Positions 11,172 to 26,100 of a DNA stretch of 64,000 nt are shown piece after piece (the first letter of the stretch is position 1; each line of letters opens with the position of its first letter). The stretch spans positions 15,660,255 to 15,724,254 of the forward strand of contig OX328109.1 in assembly GCA_946811185.2 (NCBI GenBank). Direction: 5' to 3'. Made by a program: the position numbers and the translations under genes. Under the pieces are notes generated by a model. The model worked only from the letters and a program-made list of their open reading frames with translations, was not told the DNA's origin and ran no database searches. This stretch comes from Hippopus hippopus. Its lineage: Eukaryota; Mollusca; Bivalvia; Cardiida; Cardiidae.

Positions 11172-14100
11172 TCAGGAGTCGGGTACAACAATATAAGGTT
11201 GGTGGGGTAAACATTTAGTTTTCTCATGGCACATAAACACCCACTTGGGCTTCACAAAAATCAGACTTGGGTTATCTGACAGGGCCTGAAAGAAAGAGAG
11301 AGAGAGCACAAATGGAAATGAAAAGTTACACTATCTGTATCTAGCAAGCTGAGCTTAATTTTCATGCACCATAGACAGTTTACTTTCCAATATAATCTTC
11401 AAAGTTACTATAATACTATCTCTATATGGCGTGGACAAAATTTTAGAATCATTAAATTTGAAAGTAAATGTAGTCAAAAAATTGAATGTGACCCAATTGG
11501 TATTGAAGGGGAAGAAAACATTGTGGAAAAGTGAGAAAATGCTGGTTACCAGCAATAGAGTCAAAAGAGTCTTTGATATATTTATATTTTTTTCTATGGT
11601 TGTCTGTCAGATCCCTTCTGTAGAGAGGAGAAAACATTGTGGGAAAAGGACAAAATGCTGGCTAAAAACCTTTTTTTCTTTTCCTACAATGTTTCCAAAA
11701 GCATTCCTCCTCAGGGTCATTAAAACTCATTACTGTTTGGTAAAGGGTTAATTTTCTTACTTTTGTATGTATATTGTGAAATTAAATCAATTCTTAACCC
11801 TTTACCACATGGCAAAATTTAAGACCTATCCAAATAGAAAGCATTTGCAGAAGACAATTTCATAGTGGCTCAAATGACGCAACTTTTCTTTGATAGGGTA
11901 GAAAACTTTGTGGGAAAAGGAGAAAATGCTGGTGACCAGCATTTTCTCCTTTTCCCACAATGTTTTCAAAAGGCCTCTTCTTCTGGGGCGTCAAAAGGCG
12001 TCATTGTGTGGTAAAGGGTTAAAGCATTTGCTGTGTTTCAAAAGGTGGTACAGCCAGTAACACCGTTGGCCAGTGAAGAAAGTCAGACTGTGCCTGAATT
12101 GCCAGCAATGGCCAACATCTAAAGTACTTACATCATCAAAATTGTCATCCCATTTAGCAGAAGTTACCACATACTTCACCTTGTCATTCATATATTCTTC
12201 TATTTCTCTGAAAATAAAATAAAACACAACCCATAGCAAACTATCTCTGTAGCAAATCAATGCACAATAAAAGGAAGCTGGAACTTCCTATACAGTTCCA
12301 TCCAAGTCCAGGGTCGTCATTCACCAACCATTCTTCAGAACTTTGTTGTTCTTATTCTCCAAGATTTCTAAATTTGAAAGTAACACAACTTCTGATTGGC
12401 TAAACTAAATGGCAAATGGACTGTGCAGGCTGACCCGAGTCAATATTTCTGCAGATGCATTAAGCCCCCTTTTTTTACAGAGCATGGCTTGTGAATTTCT
12501 GTTTACGTTTCAGGAAATACCAATTTTTTTCATACACTTGCATATTGATGCTATTGGCTAATCAAATTCAGCTATTAAACATTTTTACAGTTTGACACGA
12601 AGATAAAAATCTAAACAGCCTCTTTTAATTTTTTACAAAATGACAAAATTTCAGGCTTTTCCTTATTCAAAACATTTGCATACAACAAAATAGTGTGGCC
12701 AAAATAATGTCATTTGTGTCTAAAAAGCAAAAAATAAAATGAGTGGGAAAAAAAGTAAATGCTGGTTGCAATCTTAAATTCCTTTTCATTCTTTTTTTTC
12801 CAAAAGCCTTTTTCTTCAGAGTCACAAAAACATCAGATTATCTGTTAAAGTGTTAAAGTCATATTCATCAACCTTGTTTAACCCATTACCACACAATCCG
12901 GAGTTTCAACAACCCTGAGGAAGAAGGCTTTTGAAAGCATTATGGGAAAAGGAGAAAATGTTGGTAACCACCATTTTCTCCTTTTCCCATATTGTTTTCT
13001 AACCTATCAAAGACAAATTCCATCCTTTGAGTAGCCATTTCACTTGTCGTCAGGATATGCTTTCGATTTGGACAAATCTGAAATTTTGTTGTTTGATAAA
13101 GCGTTCAGCAGGTAATGAGATAATCTGAGGTCCATATTCACTAATTATTCTTAGGAATATTCTTGGTCTTATCCTAGATTTAGAAAGTAACACAACTTCT
13201 GACTGGCTAAACCAAATTTAGCCATTTGGTTTAGCCAAACAGAAGTTGTGTAACTTTCAAATTTAGAAAATTCCTGAGAATAAGACAAAGAATGTTCTTT
13301 AGAATTGTTGGTAAATTCAGACCCAGATTTTACCGCAGTAACTCAATAGCATAATTTAAGTTTTTGTTATTTCATCTCGTACCCATTGTATGCTGTGATG
13401 TAACGAGTCAAGAGCCGTCTGTCAGATGCGGACATCTCTCCATAGAAGAAGAATACTTTATCTGTAAAAAAGTCGGGTAACTCTGGCAATCCAGAATCAT
13501 TTCCATCATCCATCTCCGTCTTGCTGGGACCTGAAAATATTGTTACAAATATAAGTAGGTTGTCCTATAAAATATGACTCTCAACTGATTATAACGTAAA
13601 AGCTAAGAATTTGCATGCTAAAATTCTTAACAACTATCGTGCAAAAATTATATGAATGGTTTAATTGCTCTTGTGTACACTGTTTGCAAAAAAAAAAAAG
13701 AATATTGCAACTACATGTATATTAATAGAAATAATAATATTGACCCCTGGCAACATGAGTAATGCATGCTACATTTCAATCCCTCGATTGCTTATCTCTT
13801 TACCACACAATCCCGACTTTTAACGACCCTGTGAAAGAAGTCTTTTGAAAACATTGTGGGAAAAGGAGAAAATGCTGGTAACCAGCATTTTCCTCTTTTC
13901 CCACAATGTTTTCTACCCTATCACATATAGAAATAACCATTTAAGCAACACCTAATTTGTTGTCTGCAAATGCTTTCAATTTGGACTAGTCTATAATTTT
14001 GTTGTTTGGTAAAGAGTTAACAAACCAAACTTGCTTTAGTAAATGACAAAGATAAAGATTTTTTTGCAAATGCATTAAGCCCCTTTTTTGCAAAGCATGG

Positions 14101-17100
14101 CTCAATTACACTTTAGTTAATCAGCGTCCGTATTCACCAACCATTCTTAAGAACGTTTTTGGTTTTACTCTCCAGAATTTTCTAAATTTGAAAGAAACAC
14201 AACTTCTGATTGGCTAAACCATTTGGTCCGTATTCACCAACCATTCTTAAGAACATTCTTAGTCTTACTCTTCAAGATTTTCTAATTTTGAAAGTGACAC
14301 AACTTCTGATTGGCTAAACCAAATGGTTTAGCCAATCAGAAGTTGTGTTTCTTTCAGATTTAGAAAATTCTGGAAAATAAGACCAAAAACGTTCTTAAGA
14401 ATGGTTGGTGAAAACGGACCGAGAATACTACAACCTTGATCATCTTCATCTGTGTCTGCCCCATAAGGATCATCTTCAGGGTCAGTCCCTTTTTTAGGGC
14501 TAGCATGTTTCACAGGAGTTTTCATCTTGCCTTTCCCTTCTTTTATCCTGTAGTGTGACAAAAGTGGATGTTCAGAGCAAATAAAAGACATCCCCTCCCA
14601 TGCAGGAACAACTGTATATGTGGATATATACGCGTGTCGAAAAATTTGCGAATAGCTGATTACGGGCATTTTGCGCACGAAAAGTTTGTGAATTCAAGAC
14701 ACTCCTTATTTATTAGTATACATGTAGTAATATACGTGAACAGAAAAGTTTGCGAATATTTCAAATTCGCAAAATCACAAAAATTTCCGCGTCGCAAAAA
14801 TTTCCACTTATACAGTAATACAGTACCAAGTTTTCTTTTTCACTAAAAGCCGAGCCCCAGCACCTCAGTCAGTAGGGTACAGGACTTGAGTACAGGGGGT
14901 TGCTGGTTCGATCGCTGGCTAAGCCAATTCATTTCTCTCTCACAACTGACCTGCGTTTCGACGATGGTTATGTTGGAAAGCAGCCAGTGGCTTGGAGTAC
15001 TGGCAAAAGAAACCCCAGGAAAGCATGGATAGGTGCACTGGCCGCCACTATATAACTGAAATAATGTTGCAGACAGCATTAAATACCAGACAATCATTCA
15101 ATCAATCATTTTCAATAAAAATTCTAGGTATACAAGATGGCAACTGGTCCTAAAGCGCTCACCTGAGAAAAGTTATCTGGGAGAGATAAAGTTGAATAGA
15201 TCCTGGTTGTGATGATGTAAAACACGTGAGTGTTAGTAACCTAATTTTTGTCCAGTATATCATTAAAACAAATATTCTGACCATGTTTCATGAGTATCAG
15301 GCTGAAAACCAGGCCTCTAGACTGCACAAAAGGTTCTTCTAAGATTTTGCCCGGTGACCTACCCTTTGACCCTACATAACCCAATTTCAAAATCCTACAA
15401 GATATCATCAAGACAAACATTCTGACCAAGTTGTATGAGTATCACACTGAAAATGTGGCCTCTGGCGTGCACACTTGGTTTTTCTAAGATTTGGCCCAGT
15501 GACCTACTCTTTGACCTAAACTGACCCAATTTGAAACTTGTCTGAGATATCATCAAGACAACATTTCTGACCATGTTTCATGAGTATATCACTGAAAACG
15601 TGGCCTCTAGAGTGCACACAAGCTTTTTTCTAGGATTTGACCAGGTTAACTACATTTTCGCTCAACATGACCAATATCCAACTTGACAGAGATATTTATT
15701 ATCAAGACAAACATTCTGACTAAGTTTTATGAGTATTGTACTGAAAATGTGGCTCCTAGAATGCACACAAGGTAATTGCTGACGCCTAGATGACGGACGA
15801 CGGATGACACATGATGGACACAGCACTATAACAAAAGCTCACCTTGAGCACCTTGTGCTCAAGTGATCTAAAAAAGTATAAGTTTTGTGCTGGTACTCAG
15901 AATTTTCTCCTTTCCTCACAATGTTTCCTATCCTGTCAAAGACAATCACAACATATGAGCCAAATCTAATTTGTTTTCAGCATATGGTTTTAATACAAAG
16001 GAGTCAATATTTCATTGTCTGTTTATAGGTTAACTTTTTACCAAACAACAATGGTGTAGACTGGTCAACATTCAAAGCAGTTGCAGACAACAAAGTAAAT
16101 AAGCCTCAAACAATAGAAATTTTTTTAATCAGGTAGTAACATAGTGGGAAAAGGAGAAAATGCTGGTTTTCAAAACCCTTCTTCCTCAGGGTCATTAATA
16201 AACAGGATAGTTTGGAAGAGCGTTAAACATCAAAAACAAATACCAACCTCTTAATTTCATCTTCTGTGTCTTCCCCAGAGTCTGTGTCCCCACCGTACAT
16301 GTCGTCATCAGAATCTAAATTAATGAATTACATACTGTATACAACCTGACATATTATCACTAGCAGTCCATGTCTGAAAACATTGTGGTAAAAGAAGAAA
16401 GGTCATTACATGCAATTTCTCCTTTTGCCACAATGTTTTGGGTGAATTCATGCCTCAAATCTTAAAATCCTCGTCTCCTTACCTCTTGAACATACCTTGC
16501 AAAAAGTTTTGATAAAAAATAGCATAAGAAAAGTTGCATGTAATATGCAAGTTCTCCATTTGCTGCTATGTTTTCATGTTTATTTTCGCATCAAACCTGG
16601 ATTCATCTAGATTAACGCAATCTGACATAGATCTGTGTTAAAAGGAATTAATGATATGACTCTTTATCCTACTTTTTGTCACTTTCTCCTTGCCTAATAA
16701 TGTTTTATCACATAACCTCCCTTGTTTTCAGTGTAATATACCCGTTATGAATGTTCTTATCTTTATACATGTTTGATATCACAATCGTGTGAAGTCATTT
16801 TTGACGTCATTTTGTATGTGTTTCATAGAAGTGAATGGGTTTCATGGATATTACCGCGGGTGCATCTATAGATGGTTTTCCATCTTCTAATCTATAATTT
16901 GTGAAAAATCATTCTGTGATAAAAAGAATCTGACATGCGTTGGCGTTTGAGATAAAATTTTATTAAACATGCCTAAAAAAATGTTCTTAAGCTCGCCAAA
17001 GGCTTGCTTTATAACATTTTCCTTTGACTCATTTAATAAAATTTTATCTCAAAAGCCAACTTGTTTCAGATCCTGTATTTCTGAAGCCTCTTTCCTTTGT

Positions 17101-20100
17101 GTCACTAAAAATCAGAAAAGTTTGGTAAAGGGTTATTATATTAGAAACATGAAATTGCAGCTATTTAAACCTTCTAAATTGAGAGCTTTAGCTGGCCAAA
17201 AATATAGCAGGGCTTATGTGAGGGAATTTGTCAATGAACATTTAGGGGAACATTGTGAGAGAAAGGTAAAATGCTTGCTACCAGCATATTCTCCTCTGAG
17301 CATGTTTTTAAAAGATCTCTTTCTCTCTGGTCATCAAAACGGGATTGTGTGGTAAAGGGTTAAAGATGTTATCAGCTCATGAGCAAACCATTCATTCCCT
17401 GATTATAGGATTCTATGCAAGAAAGAAACACTATAACTGTCAAACAAAATTCACCAATCAAACAATATGCAACTAAAAACATATTCTTGTTGTACACTTT
17501 TTGTCCAGACAAGCAGTTGCTTCCTATGACAATGTAGAACTAAAGATCAAACTGCATAACACATACAGTCTGATCTTTAATTTTACACTTCCCAGTATCA
17601 GGAGTTTTAAGATTAAAGCCTTGCTGGGTGACTATTCATTCCATTCGCTATGGTCCATAAGGTCTTTAACCCTTTACCATACAATCCTGACTTTTAACAA
17701 CCTTGAGGAGGGAAAAAACATTCAGGGAAAAGGATGAAATGCTGGTTAACAGCATTCTTTCCTGTCAAAATGTTGTGTACCTATTACGACAAATTCCATA
17801 ATTTCAGTCATATTCAATTTGTTTTCCGCAAATGCTTCAATTTTGATCAAGTTTAAAATTTTGTCATCTGGTAAAGAGTTAAAAAATGCATGAAATATTC
17901 TTACCGTACTTGGCTTTCTGTGGTGTAGTTTGTGCTTTTTTCTGAGGTTTCTCTATAAAATATAAAAAAAAGCTAATGGGCAAAAATAAAACAAATTTGT
18001 ATTTTTCTGGCTACCATGTTTATTAACCCTTAACTCTTAACCACACGACAAAGTTTTAGACTAGTTCAAATTAAAAAACATTCGCAGACCACAGAAGAAA
18101 TGTCGATCAAATGCTGAACTTTGTCTTGGAATGGGTAGAAAACATTGTAGGAAAAGGAGAAAATGCTGGTTACTAGCATTTTCTCCTTTTCCAACAATGT
18201 TTTCAAAAGCCTTCTTCAGGGTTGTTAATAGATGGGGTTGTGTGGTAAAGGGTTAAAGTACCTTTAACTACTTTAGTTGCTGTAGCGGCCAGTGTAGATC
18301 AAGATCAGACAGCACATAATGTGCAGTCTGACCTTTGATCTACCCTGTTCACTTTGCTGAGACATTCATGACAGAGCAACTCTTAAAAAAGCTTTTATTA
18401 GTGTCTTATTTCAGGAATGAAAGTGCTAATTGGGCTTATTTGGTGCTGTAACAGTTTTGCACTTAAAACAAGAATGAAAAGTCTAAATGAATCACATGCA
18501 TGTTCTTAGATATTATTCACCAACCACTCTAAATTGCATTCTCGATCTTTGACCATCTAGATTTAGAAAGTAACCAGCATTTTCTCCTTTTCCCATGATG
18601 TTTTTACCCTCTGAAAGACAAAGCCTATCATTTGAGGTTCAACCAACTAATCAACTACAAATGCTTTCATAATGAATGCGTGTAGAATTTTGTCACACAA
18701 TAAAAGTTTAAGCAATAAAATGTACTGAAGAGAGTACCTGCTGGTTTAGACTTTGGGGTTGTAGCTTTGTGAGGAATGATCTCTTCTTCCGAATCTTCAT
18801 CTGGGGATTCTGCATCTCCAAGTCTGTATCTTTGGGGAGAAAGTGACATTGTTTTTTCTCAATTCAAAGGTCCATATTCAAAACTGTTCTAAATCTAATT
18901 CTAGTTGTTTGTTTGTTTGTGTGTATGGTGTTTAACTCTTTACCACACAATCCCGACTTTTAACGACCCTGAGAAAGAAGCCTTTTGAAAACATTGTGGG
19001 AAAAGGAGAAAATGCTGGTAAGCAGCATTTTCTCCTTTCCCCACAATGTTTTCTACCCTGCTGGAAACAAATTTCAGTTTGTGAGTTACATTTATTTTGT
19101 CGTCTGCAAAAGCTTTAAATTTAGACCTGTTTAAAATTTGTCATTTGGTAAAGAGTTAACACAATTTTTCAACATTAATTCAGCAACATCAATACCGCCA
19201 GAACACCTTTCATGGAGGTTTTTTTTCAAGTTTTCACCACCATGAGGAAGAATTCTGAAACACTAACAGGTAAAAGGAGAAAATGCTGGTAACCAGCATT
19301 TTCTCCTTTTGCCACAATGTTTTCTACTCTTTCAAATGCAAATCCAGGAATATGACTTTTGAAAACATTGGTAACTAGCATTTTCTGCTTGTTCTCAATG
19401 TTTTCTGCTCTTTCTATGACACATAACATCACCTGAAAAATGTTTAGTTTATCCTCTCCACATGCTTTGTGGACAAGCCCAAAATGTTGCTGTCTGGTTA
19501 AAGGGGTAATTAAGGTCTACGGCCCCTAACTCATCAGTAAACATCGACGTTTTCGTAAAGTCTATTCGGCCAATCTCAGCAGCTGCCGTCTTTTAATATG
19601 AGTGTAGACTCACTAACTCATAGGTAAATAACATGTAACATCGACGTTTTCATAGAGGCTATTTGGCCAATCTTGGCAGCTTCCGTCTTCTAATATGACC
19701 GTGAGGGGCCATAGACCTTATTACTTGTAGTGCTAACTACCTGAAATGTTCTGCACTTAAGATGTAAATATTGCAATTTTGAAAGCTAATTTTGTCAGAA
19801 TATCTGAAAAAGAGGTGGACAGTCTGGATCTAAAATCAGTTTGTATTCTGGTCTTAGTCTACACTGTATGCAAAAGTTACTTGGTATAGGTTCAGCACTA
19901 CAAAAAATGAAACCAAAATTAATATGATGTTTTATTTGAATATAATCCCAACTATCTGATGTATGTTATGGATCATGTAAAATTCCCACAAGCCATTGCA
20001 AAAATCCTGGTGTGAAATATAGAAATACCTGCTTTGGCTACATTTCCTTTTAACCCTTTACCAAACAATTCCCTGCTTTGGCTACATTTCCCTTTAACCC

Positions 20101-23100
20101 TTTACCAAACAATTCCCTGCTTTGGCTACATTTCCTTTTAAACCCTTTACCAAACAATTCCCTGCTTTGGCTACATTTCCTTTTAACCCTTTACCAAACA
20201 ATTCCCTGCTTTGGCTACATTTCCTTTTTAACCCTTTACCAAACAATTCCCTGCTTTGGCTACATTTCCTTTTAAACCCTTTACCAAACAATTCCCTGCT
20301 TTGGCTACATTTCCTTTTTAACCCTTTACCAAACAATTCCCTGCTTTGGCTACATTTCCTTTTAAACCCTTTACCAAACAATTCCCTGCTTTGGCTACAT
20401 TTCCTTTTAACCCTTTACCAAACAATTCCCTGCTTTGGCTACATTTCCTTTTAACCCTTTACCAAACAATTCCCTGCTTTGGCTACAATTCCTTTTAACC
20501 CTTTACCAAACAATTCCCTGCTTTGGCTACATTTCCTTTTAAACCCTTTACCAAACAATTCCCTGCTTTGGCTACATTTCCTTTTAACCCTTCACCAAAC
20601 AATTCCCTGCTTTGGCCACATTTCCCTTTAACCATTTACCAAACGATTCCCAGCTTTGGCTACATTTCCCTTTAACCCTTTACCAAACAATTCCCAGCTT
20701 TAACAACTTGTAGCATGACTGCGTTGGAAAAGACGGAGGGAAAAGCAGAGTCTGCTGGTAACCAGCATTGTCTCCTTTTCCCTCAATGTTTTCTACTCTT
20801 TCACAGCCAGATATAATCATTCCAGCCACATGTGAATGGTCTTCTTCACATACTTTGAAGTTGAAAAAGGTATAAAATTTTGTCGTGTGGTGAAAATTTC
20901 AGGAAATACCATTATTTTCTTTTTTTGCCTTCCTCACACATCTCTTTCTCATTTATTGAAGTTTGCCATCTATTACTTAAAATGAATTTAGAAATCAAGT
21001 GTGGCTTGAATCTAAACATATATCTGAATAGCCTCTTTGACTCTTTACCGGACGACAAAATTTTAGTCTTGTCCAAATTGAAAGTATTTGCAGACGACAA
21101 TTTTAATGTGGCTCAAATGGCCCAATTTTTCTTTGATAGGGTAGAAAACATTGTGGGAAAAGGAGAAAATGCTGGTTACCAGCATTTTCTCCATTTCCCA
21201 CAATGTTTTCAAAAGGCTTCTTTTCCAGGGTCATCAAATACTCAGCATTGTGCAGTAAAGGGTTAAAGTCAGTGTATAGTTTTACACATTTTTGTTAGAA
21301 TCAAATGCAGAAACTTGGCATGGTACCATCTTAGAAAACAGGTAAGTAGCAAGAATTTTATAAGTGAAAAAACATCAAGATTTCTCTTACTTTCTCCATG
21401 GTAACAGTTTTCCCTGTTTGTAGCAATCACTAATCCATTTCTGATTCACTATTCTACCTTTGCCACTAACCTGGTTGTATTTTGGAGTATTCACAAAAGC
21501 ACATCTGAAAGTGAAAATTGAACCTTAACCCTATGTACTGCTAAATGAATGAAATCAGCATTAAAAACAGACAAATCAATCACTGTGTTCTATAACAAAG
21601 CAAAACAAAAGCGGGTCCTTCACCTCTGTAGAGCTAAACCCAGGTTTGGTTGTTTAAATGGGCAGTATGAATCAGTATCAGACTGCACAAAACATGCTGG
21701 CTAATTGTTTTATTTATTTTTTAAGTCTTAAGCTTCTCTCTGCTGAGCAGGCACATTTGTCTAATTCCACAGCTGGCTCTCTTTTCATACTAGTATTACT
21801 TTGTCCTCATCAAATCCATCCTGCTGAAAAGCCCCATCTATTACCATTCTGTTTTAACAATCCTCCTGCTGTTAAATTGACTAATATGCCTGTTCTGAAA
21901 AGAGACCCCCCTTTTACTTGAGCTTTGAAAGTTTTTTGTACCCTTGATGTTGGCATGCTGTGTGGACGAGTTAAACTTTTCACAAATAATACAATACATA
22001 GTCCCATTTTTCTCATCAGAATTGACGCTAGCCAAACCGATTAAGCCACAATGTTTGGAAATCTTTCTGTTTCTTCAGCAATGCTGGGGTGTGATTGTCC
22101 TTAGCTATTGTGCCTGGCTCTATTTTAGATTGATGACTTTCCTGGAAAGGCATTTTGTAAAAGTTGAAAGCAGACAAGGTCTGTTGTTGCTTCAGGGCTC
22201 AACCCCCATAGAAGGCTTTTGAAAATGTGGGGACAAAAGATGAAGGTAACCAGTATCTTTTTCTTTTCCAACATTGTTTTCTACCCTTTCCATGGCAAAT
22301 TTTAGTTGAGTCACGTTAATATGTTGTCTCCAAATGCTTTCAATTTTGACAATCTGGAATTTTTGTTGACTGGTAGAGAGTCCAAAAAAGTGAAGAATGT
22401 CGAAAAATATTTACCGTATTTCCCCTAAGTATTCGGACGGGAAAAAATAATTATTTTGGTGTCCGAAAATTTACAAAAATAATTGTCTTACTGTGAGAAA
22501 ATTTAGGGATGAATTGATGATCAAAATCTCTATTCGAAAACTTCGGTTCCTAACACACTGTATCAAAGAACATTTCAATTATTAACGATCCATTATCTAC
22601 AGTTTTGCGGTCTAAATTAACAGTAAGTATGACAAATAATACCTGTCAATCATGGTAGTTCCCAATTAAAAGTTTAATGACAGTACGAATGTTTGCAAAT
22701 GTTTTTCTCACTGAAATACGCTTTAATTATTTCCCCTACACAATCCAAGATCAGAGAGGATGACGTAGTATGCCGCCGAATGTTTGATCAAGTACCGCAC
22801 ATACTCGCTTGTTAGTAATTTGATTGGTTGGATTAGTGATAACCAATCATTTATTCTTGTCAATTTTTACCAATGCGATTCTGTATCTACACCTGGAAAA
22901 TATTTAGATTGGAAAAAATATATTTCAGGCCCCTTTCACGCTATTTTAATACACGTCGGATTGGATTAATACATTGTAATACAAGAGCAATTTCCATTCT
23001 TCATTCAGTCAGATCTTAGTCCATGCCCCCACCCCCCCAGCTCCATTTTGTCTAGGCAAACTCCATATCAAACATCAAGTTTTTGACTGTTCCAAATTGG

Positions 23101-26100
23101 TAATGGCTGCAGAAAACAATCAAAAGTGTATGTTGAAAAAAAAAAAAAGAGTATTTAATGGGTTAGAAAGCATTGTGGAAAAGTATAGATCTATTTTCCC
23201 TTTTTCCACATGTTTCTTCTCTAGATAATCCTGTATCAGGGTCGTGAATTGGTAAGGGTTAATCTTGACCTAACCAAACCGGGTTACGTCGTTCATACAC
23301 ATTTTGTCTCCTCGTCAGCATGTCGAACTGTGTACAGGGCGTTACAACTATCAATACCGTCATGCATTAAAAGTGTATCTTACAGCATTTATCGCTAAAA
23401 TTTACGACTTTAATGTGTCATGGTTTTTGACATAAATATCTAGCCCGTGTAACACAAATTAGCGCTCGTATTCAGTTTACCGTGACCATCAGATGCCACA
23501 CAAAGGATTAATCCTTAAAACAAAGATCGACCAACGATTCTCAGGTACTTGCTAATCAACCCTCTCCCAAACAAGCCCTTTTTTTACGTGTCTGCAGTAC
23601 AAGTCTTACGAAACACTGTGGGAAAAGGAGAAACTGCTTGTAACGAGCAATTTATCCTTCTCTCACCGTGTTTTCTACCCCTTTGGAGAACTTTCCGCCA
23701 TTTTAATAACTTTTAAAATTTAAAATTGGCGTATGCAAACTTTCAGTTTGGAAGGGTCTAAAATTTGTCCTTTGGGAAAGAGTATTGCGGGTCGAACTTC
23801 TAAACCAGTATAATTTCGTGTCCGAAAATTAAGGGACAGACATTTTACTAAGTGTCCGAAATTAGGGACAAAAAATAAATTATTTTGGCAAATAATTAAT
23901 GCTGTCCGAAAATTTAGGGTGTCTGAATACTTAGGTGAAATACGGTAATTCATTTTTGGCTTGAAAATGCGATTTCTATATACCACTATATCATTTTCAT
24001 TTTTCTTCAATGCAGAAAGAAACTTACAGACAGAGCATATATAGAGATAGCCAACACCTACATGAGATGAGTGCAGCCTTTCCCCCAGTCAGGTTTGTAT
24101 GTAGCGCCCATGGATAAGGCCTTGTCCCTCAGCTCTCCACGATAAGGATTTTGAAAACCACTCAGTACAAATACAACTTTGTCCAGCAGCTTACTAAATT
24201 CTCGCACCTGAGATTCTTTTGGAGGCTCCGCTGAAAGAGAAGACCAATCCTTGTTTTTTAATTCATCATTGAAACTTTCATATACCTCTGATTTTAAACC
24301 AGAACAGTCCGATAGTTGACGTATTGGGTTTGGCTGTTTTGGAATCGCAATTAGGGCTGAAGAATCTTTTTCATTGCTTCATGGTATTAATGAAAGAAAG
24401 TGTTTCCCATACTTCTTGTTAAATTATTTGATAATTTCAAATATATATGTATTTAAAGGTTTTCTCATACATTCAAAATCTGCCCTGAACAATGCATACA
24501 ATTTGGTAAAATAGACATGACTGCCTTACTTTTTGCTATTATGTGAGGAGTCACTGGACACCATAGCAACTGTCTGTCCCAGTCACTCGTCTTAAATGTT
24601 GAAGAGTTGACAATTAAAACTGTCCAACTTCATAATTTAAGACTGTTCCTTTTTGTGGTCATTCTTAGTTAGTTACTAGTGTATTTGATAGCATTCAGTT
24701 CTTTGTTCATGAACTGTCCTACAGACATTGAAAAGGGCCAGTAATAGTATCTTTCTGTCAAGGTGCTAATACAGTTTCCAGCTGAAGATTGTTGGGGATG
24801 CAGTTATTTTTAAATATGCTTATTCAAGCAAAATTGATAGATTAAGAGGTGTCGGTACATATTTTTTACATGAACTGTGTTTTATACAAGACTTTATTTA
24901 CACATACCTAATCCAAAATTGTAATACATTGTACAACACTTTACCAAAATCTGCTGAGACTTGTCAAAATTGAAAACATTTGCAGAAGACAAATCAAATG
25001 TGGCTTAAAAGGTAGAGTTTTACCTCCGAAAGGGTAGAAAATATTGTGGAACAAAGGAGAAAATACTGCTTATTAGTGTTCTCCTTTCCCCACAATGGTT
25101 TCAAAAGTTGGTTTTCTCATCTCCGGATTATTAAAATTCATGATAGTATAGTAAAGGGTTAAGGTGGCAGGTAACTGGTAGGTCTAACATACAACAAAAG
25201 TGTTTCTGTAAGACTAGGATCCCAGATGTAATATACTGTAAATGAATACAAAGTTGTAAACAGTATTCATTGAAACAAAGTCCTAAACAGCATCATGCTT
25301 ACAATAAGAACTCTATCATCATTGTCTTTGTGATGTCAACCTCTCTTCAACAAAGACATATGGAGTTTTCCATTTATTCTTTTTTCAAAATAAAGATGTA
25401 AAAAAGATAAAGTGCATATAATTTATGAATGATCCAATAGTATTTCTACAGGGTTAAAATTTTATAAGAGATACTGGTTTAAATCGATTCAGTGTGGTTT
25501 TTTTTCCTCCTGATTTTAAAATGAATTCTAAAAAAAAATATTCTAAGGGAACATACACTCTGATAGTATAAAATTCCGATACTTAAATGGGTCATCAGTT
25601 GGTAGTATAATCGAAAACTAGAATTTTTTTTTTGTAAGTCCCTGTAGCATTGCATTAACTCTAAACCAGAAGACAAAATGTGAGATGCCTCCATATTTAA
25701 AGTATTGGCAGAAACTAAATGTGACTCAATGATTGCATGGTGTTTAATGCCGTTTTCAACATAATTTCAGTTATATTGCAGCGGCCAGTGCACCTACCCA
25801 TGCTTTTCCTGGAGTCTCATTTACCAGTACTCTGCACAATTTTCTTTCCAAGCCACTGGCTGCTTAAATGTGACTCAAATAACGAGATTTTTCTCTGAGA
25901 AGATAGGAAAAGTTGTGGGAAAAGGAGAAATTACTGGTTTCCACCACCTGCTCTGTTTCCCACAGCCTTCTTTCTTATGGTTTTGTAAAGGGTTAAACTG
26001 GCCATCTGTTTTAATGATACTCTAATCTTTTCTATGGTCCTTTGAACATCACCATAGGCAGAGTGTACTGTACTCACATTTTGTTTTCTTGATAGGTGGA

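Larger units (their letters stand above)
11172..13530 (-). other. XRCC1: XRCC1 BRCT2 domain and C-terminus (exons 15-17)
   Basis: Exons 15 (13530-13383), 16 (12207-12132) and 17 (11285-11172) encode the C-terminal BRCT domain, the ligase III interaction module of the family. Visible are LPELPDFFTDKVFFFYGEM, RRLLTRYITAYNG, VKYVVTSAKWDDNFDD, FVKPKWVFMCHEKTK and the terminal YIVVPDS before TGA (11174-11172). A candidate AATAAA polyadenylation signal on the minus strand lies at 11110-11105, about 60 nt after the stop, so the 3' UTR may be short. Confidence 0.95.

Noticed and set aside
20078..20454. Long repetitive open frames on both strands
   Set aside because: Created by the ~44-bp minisatellite; the period nearly keeps phase, so stops are absent. 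No coding content.
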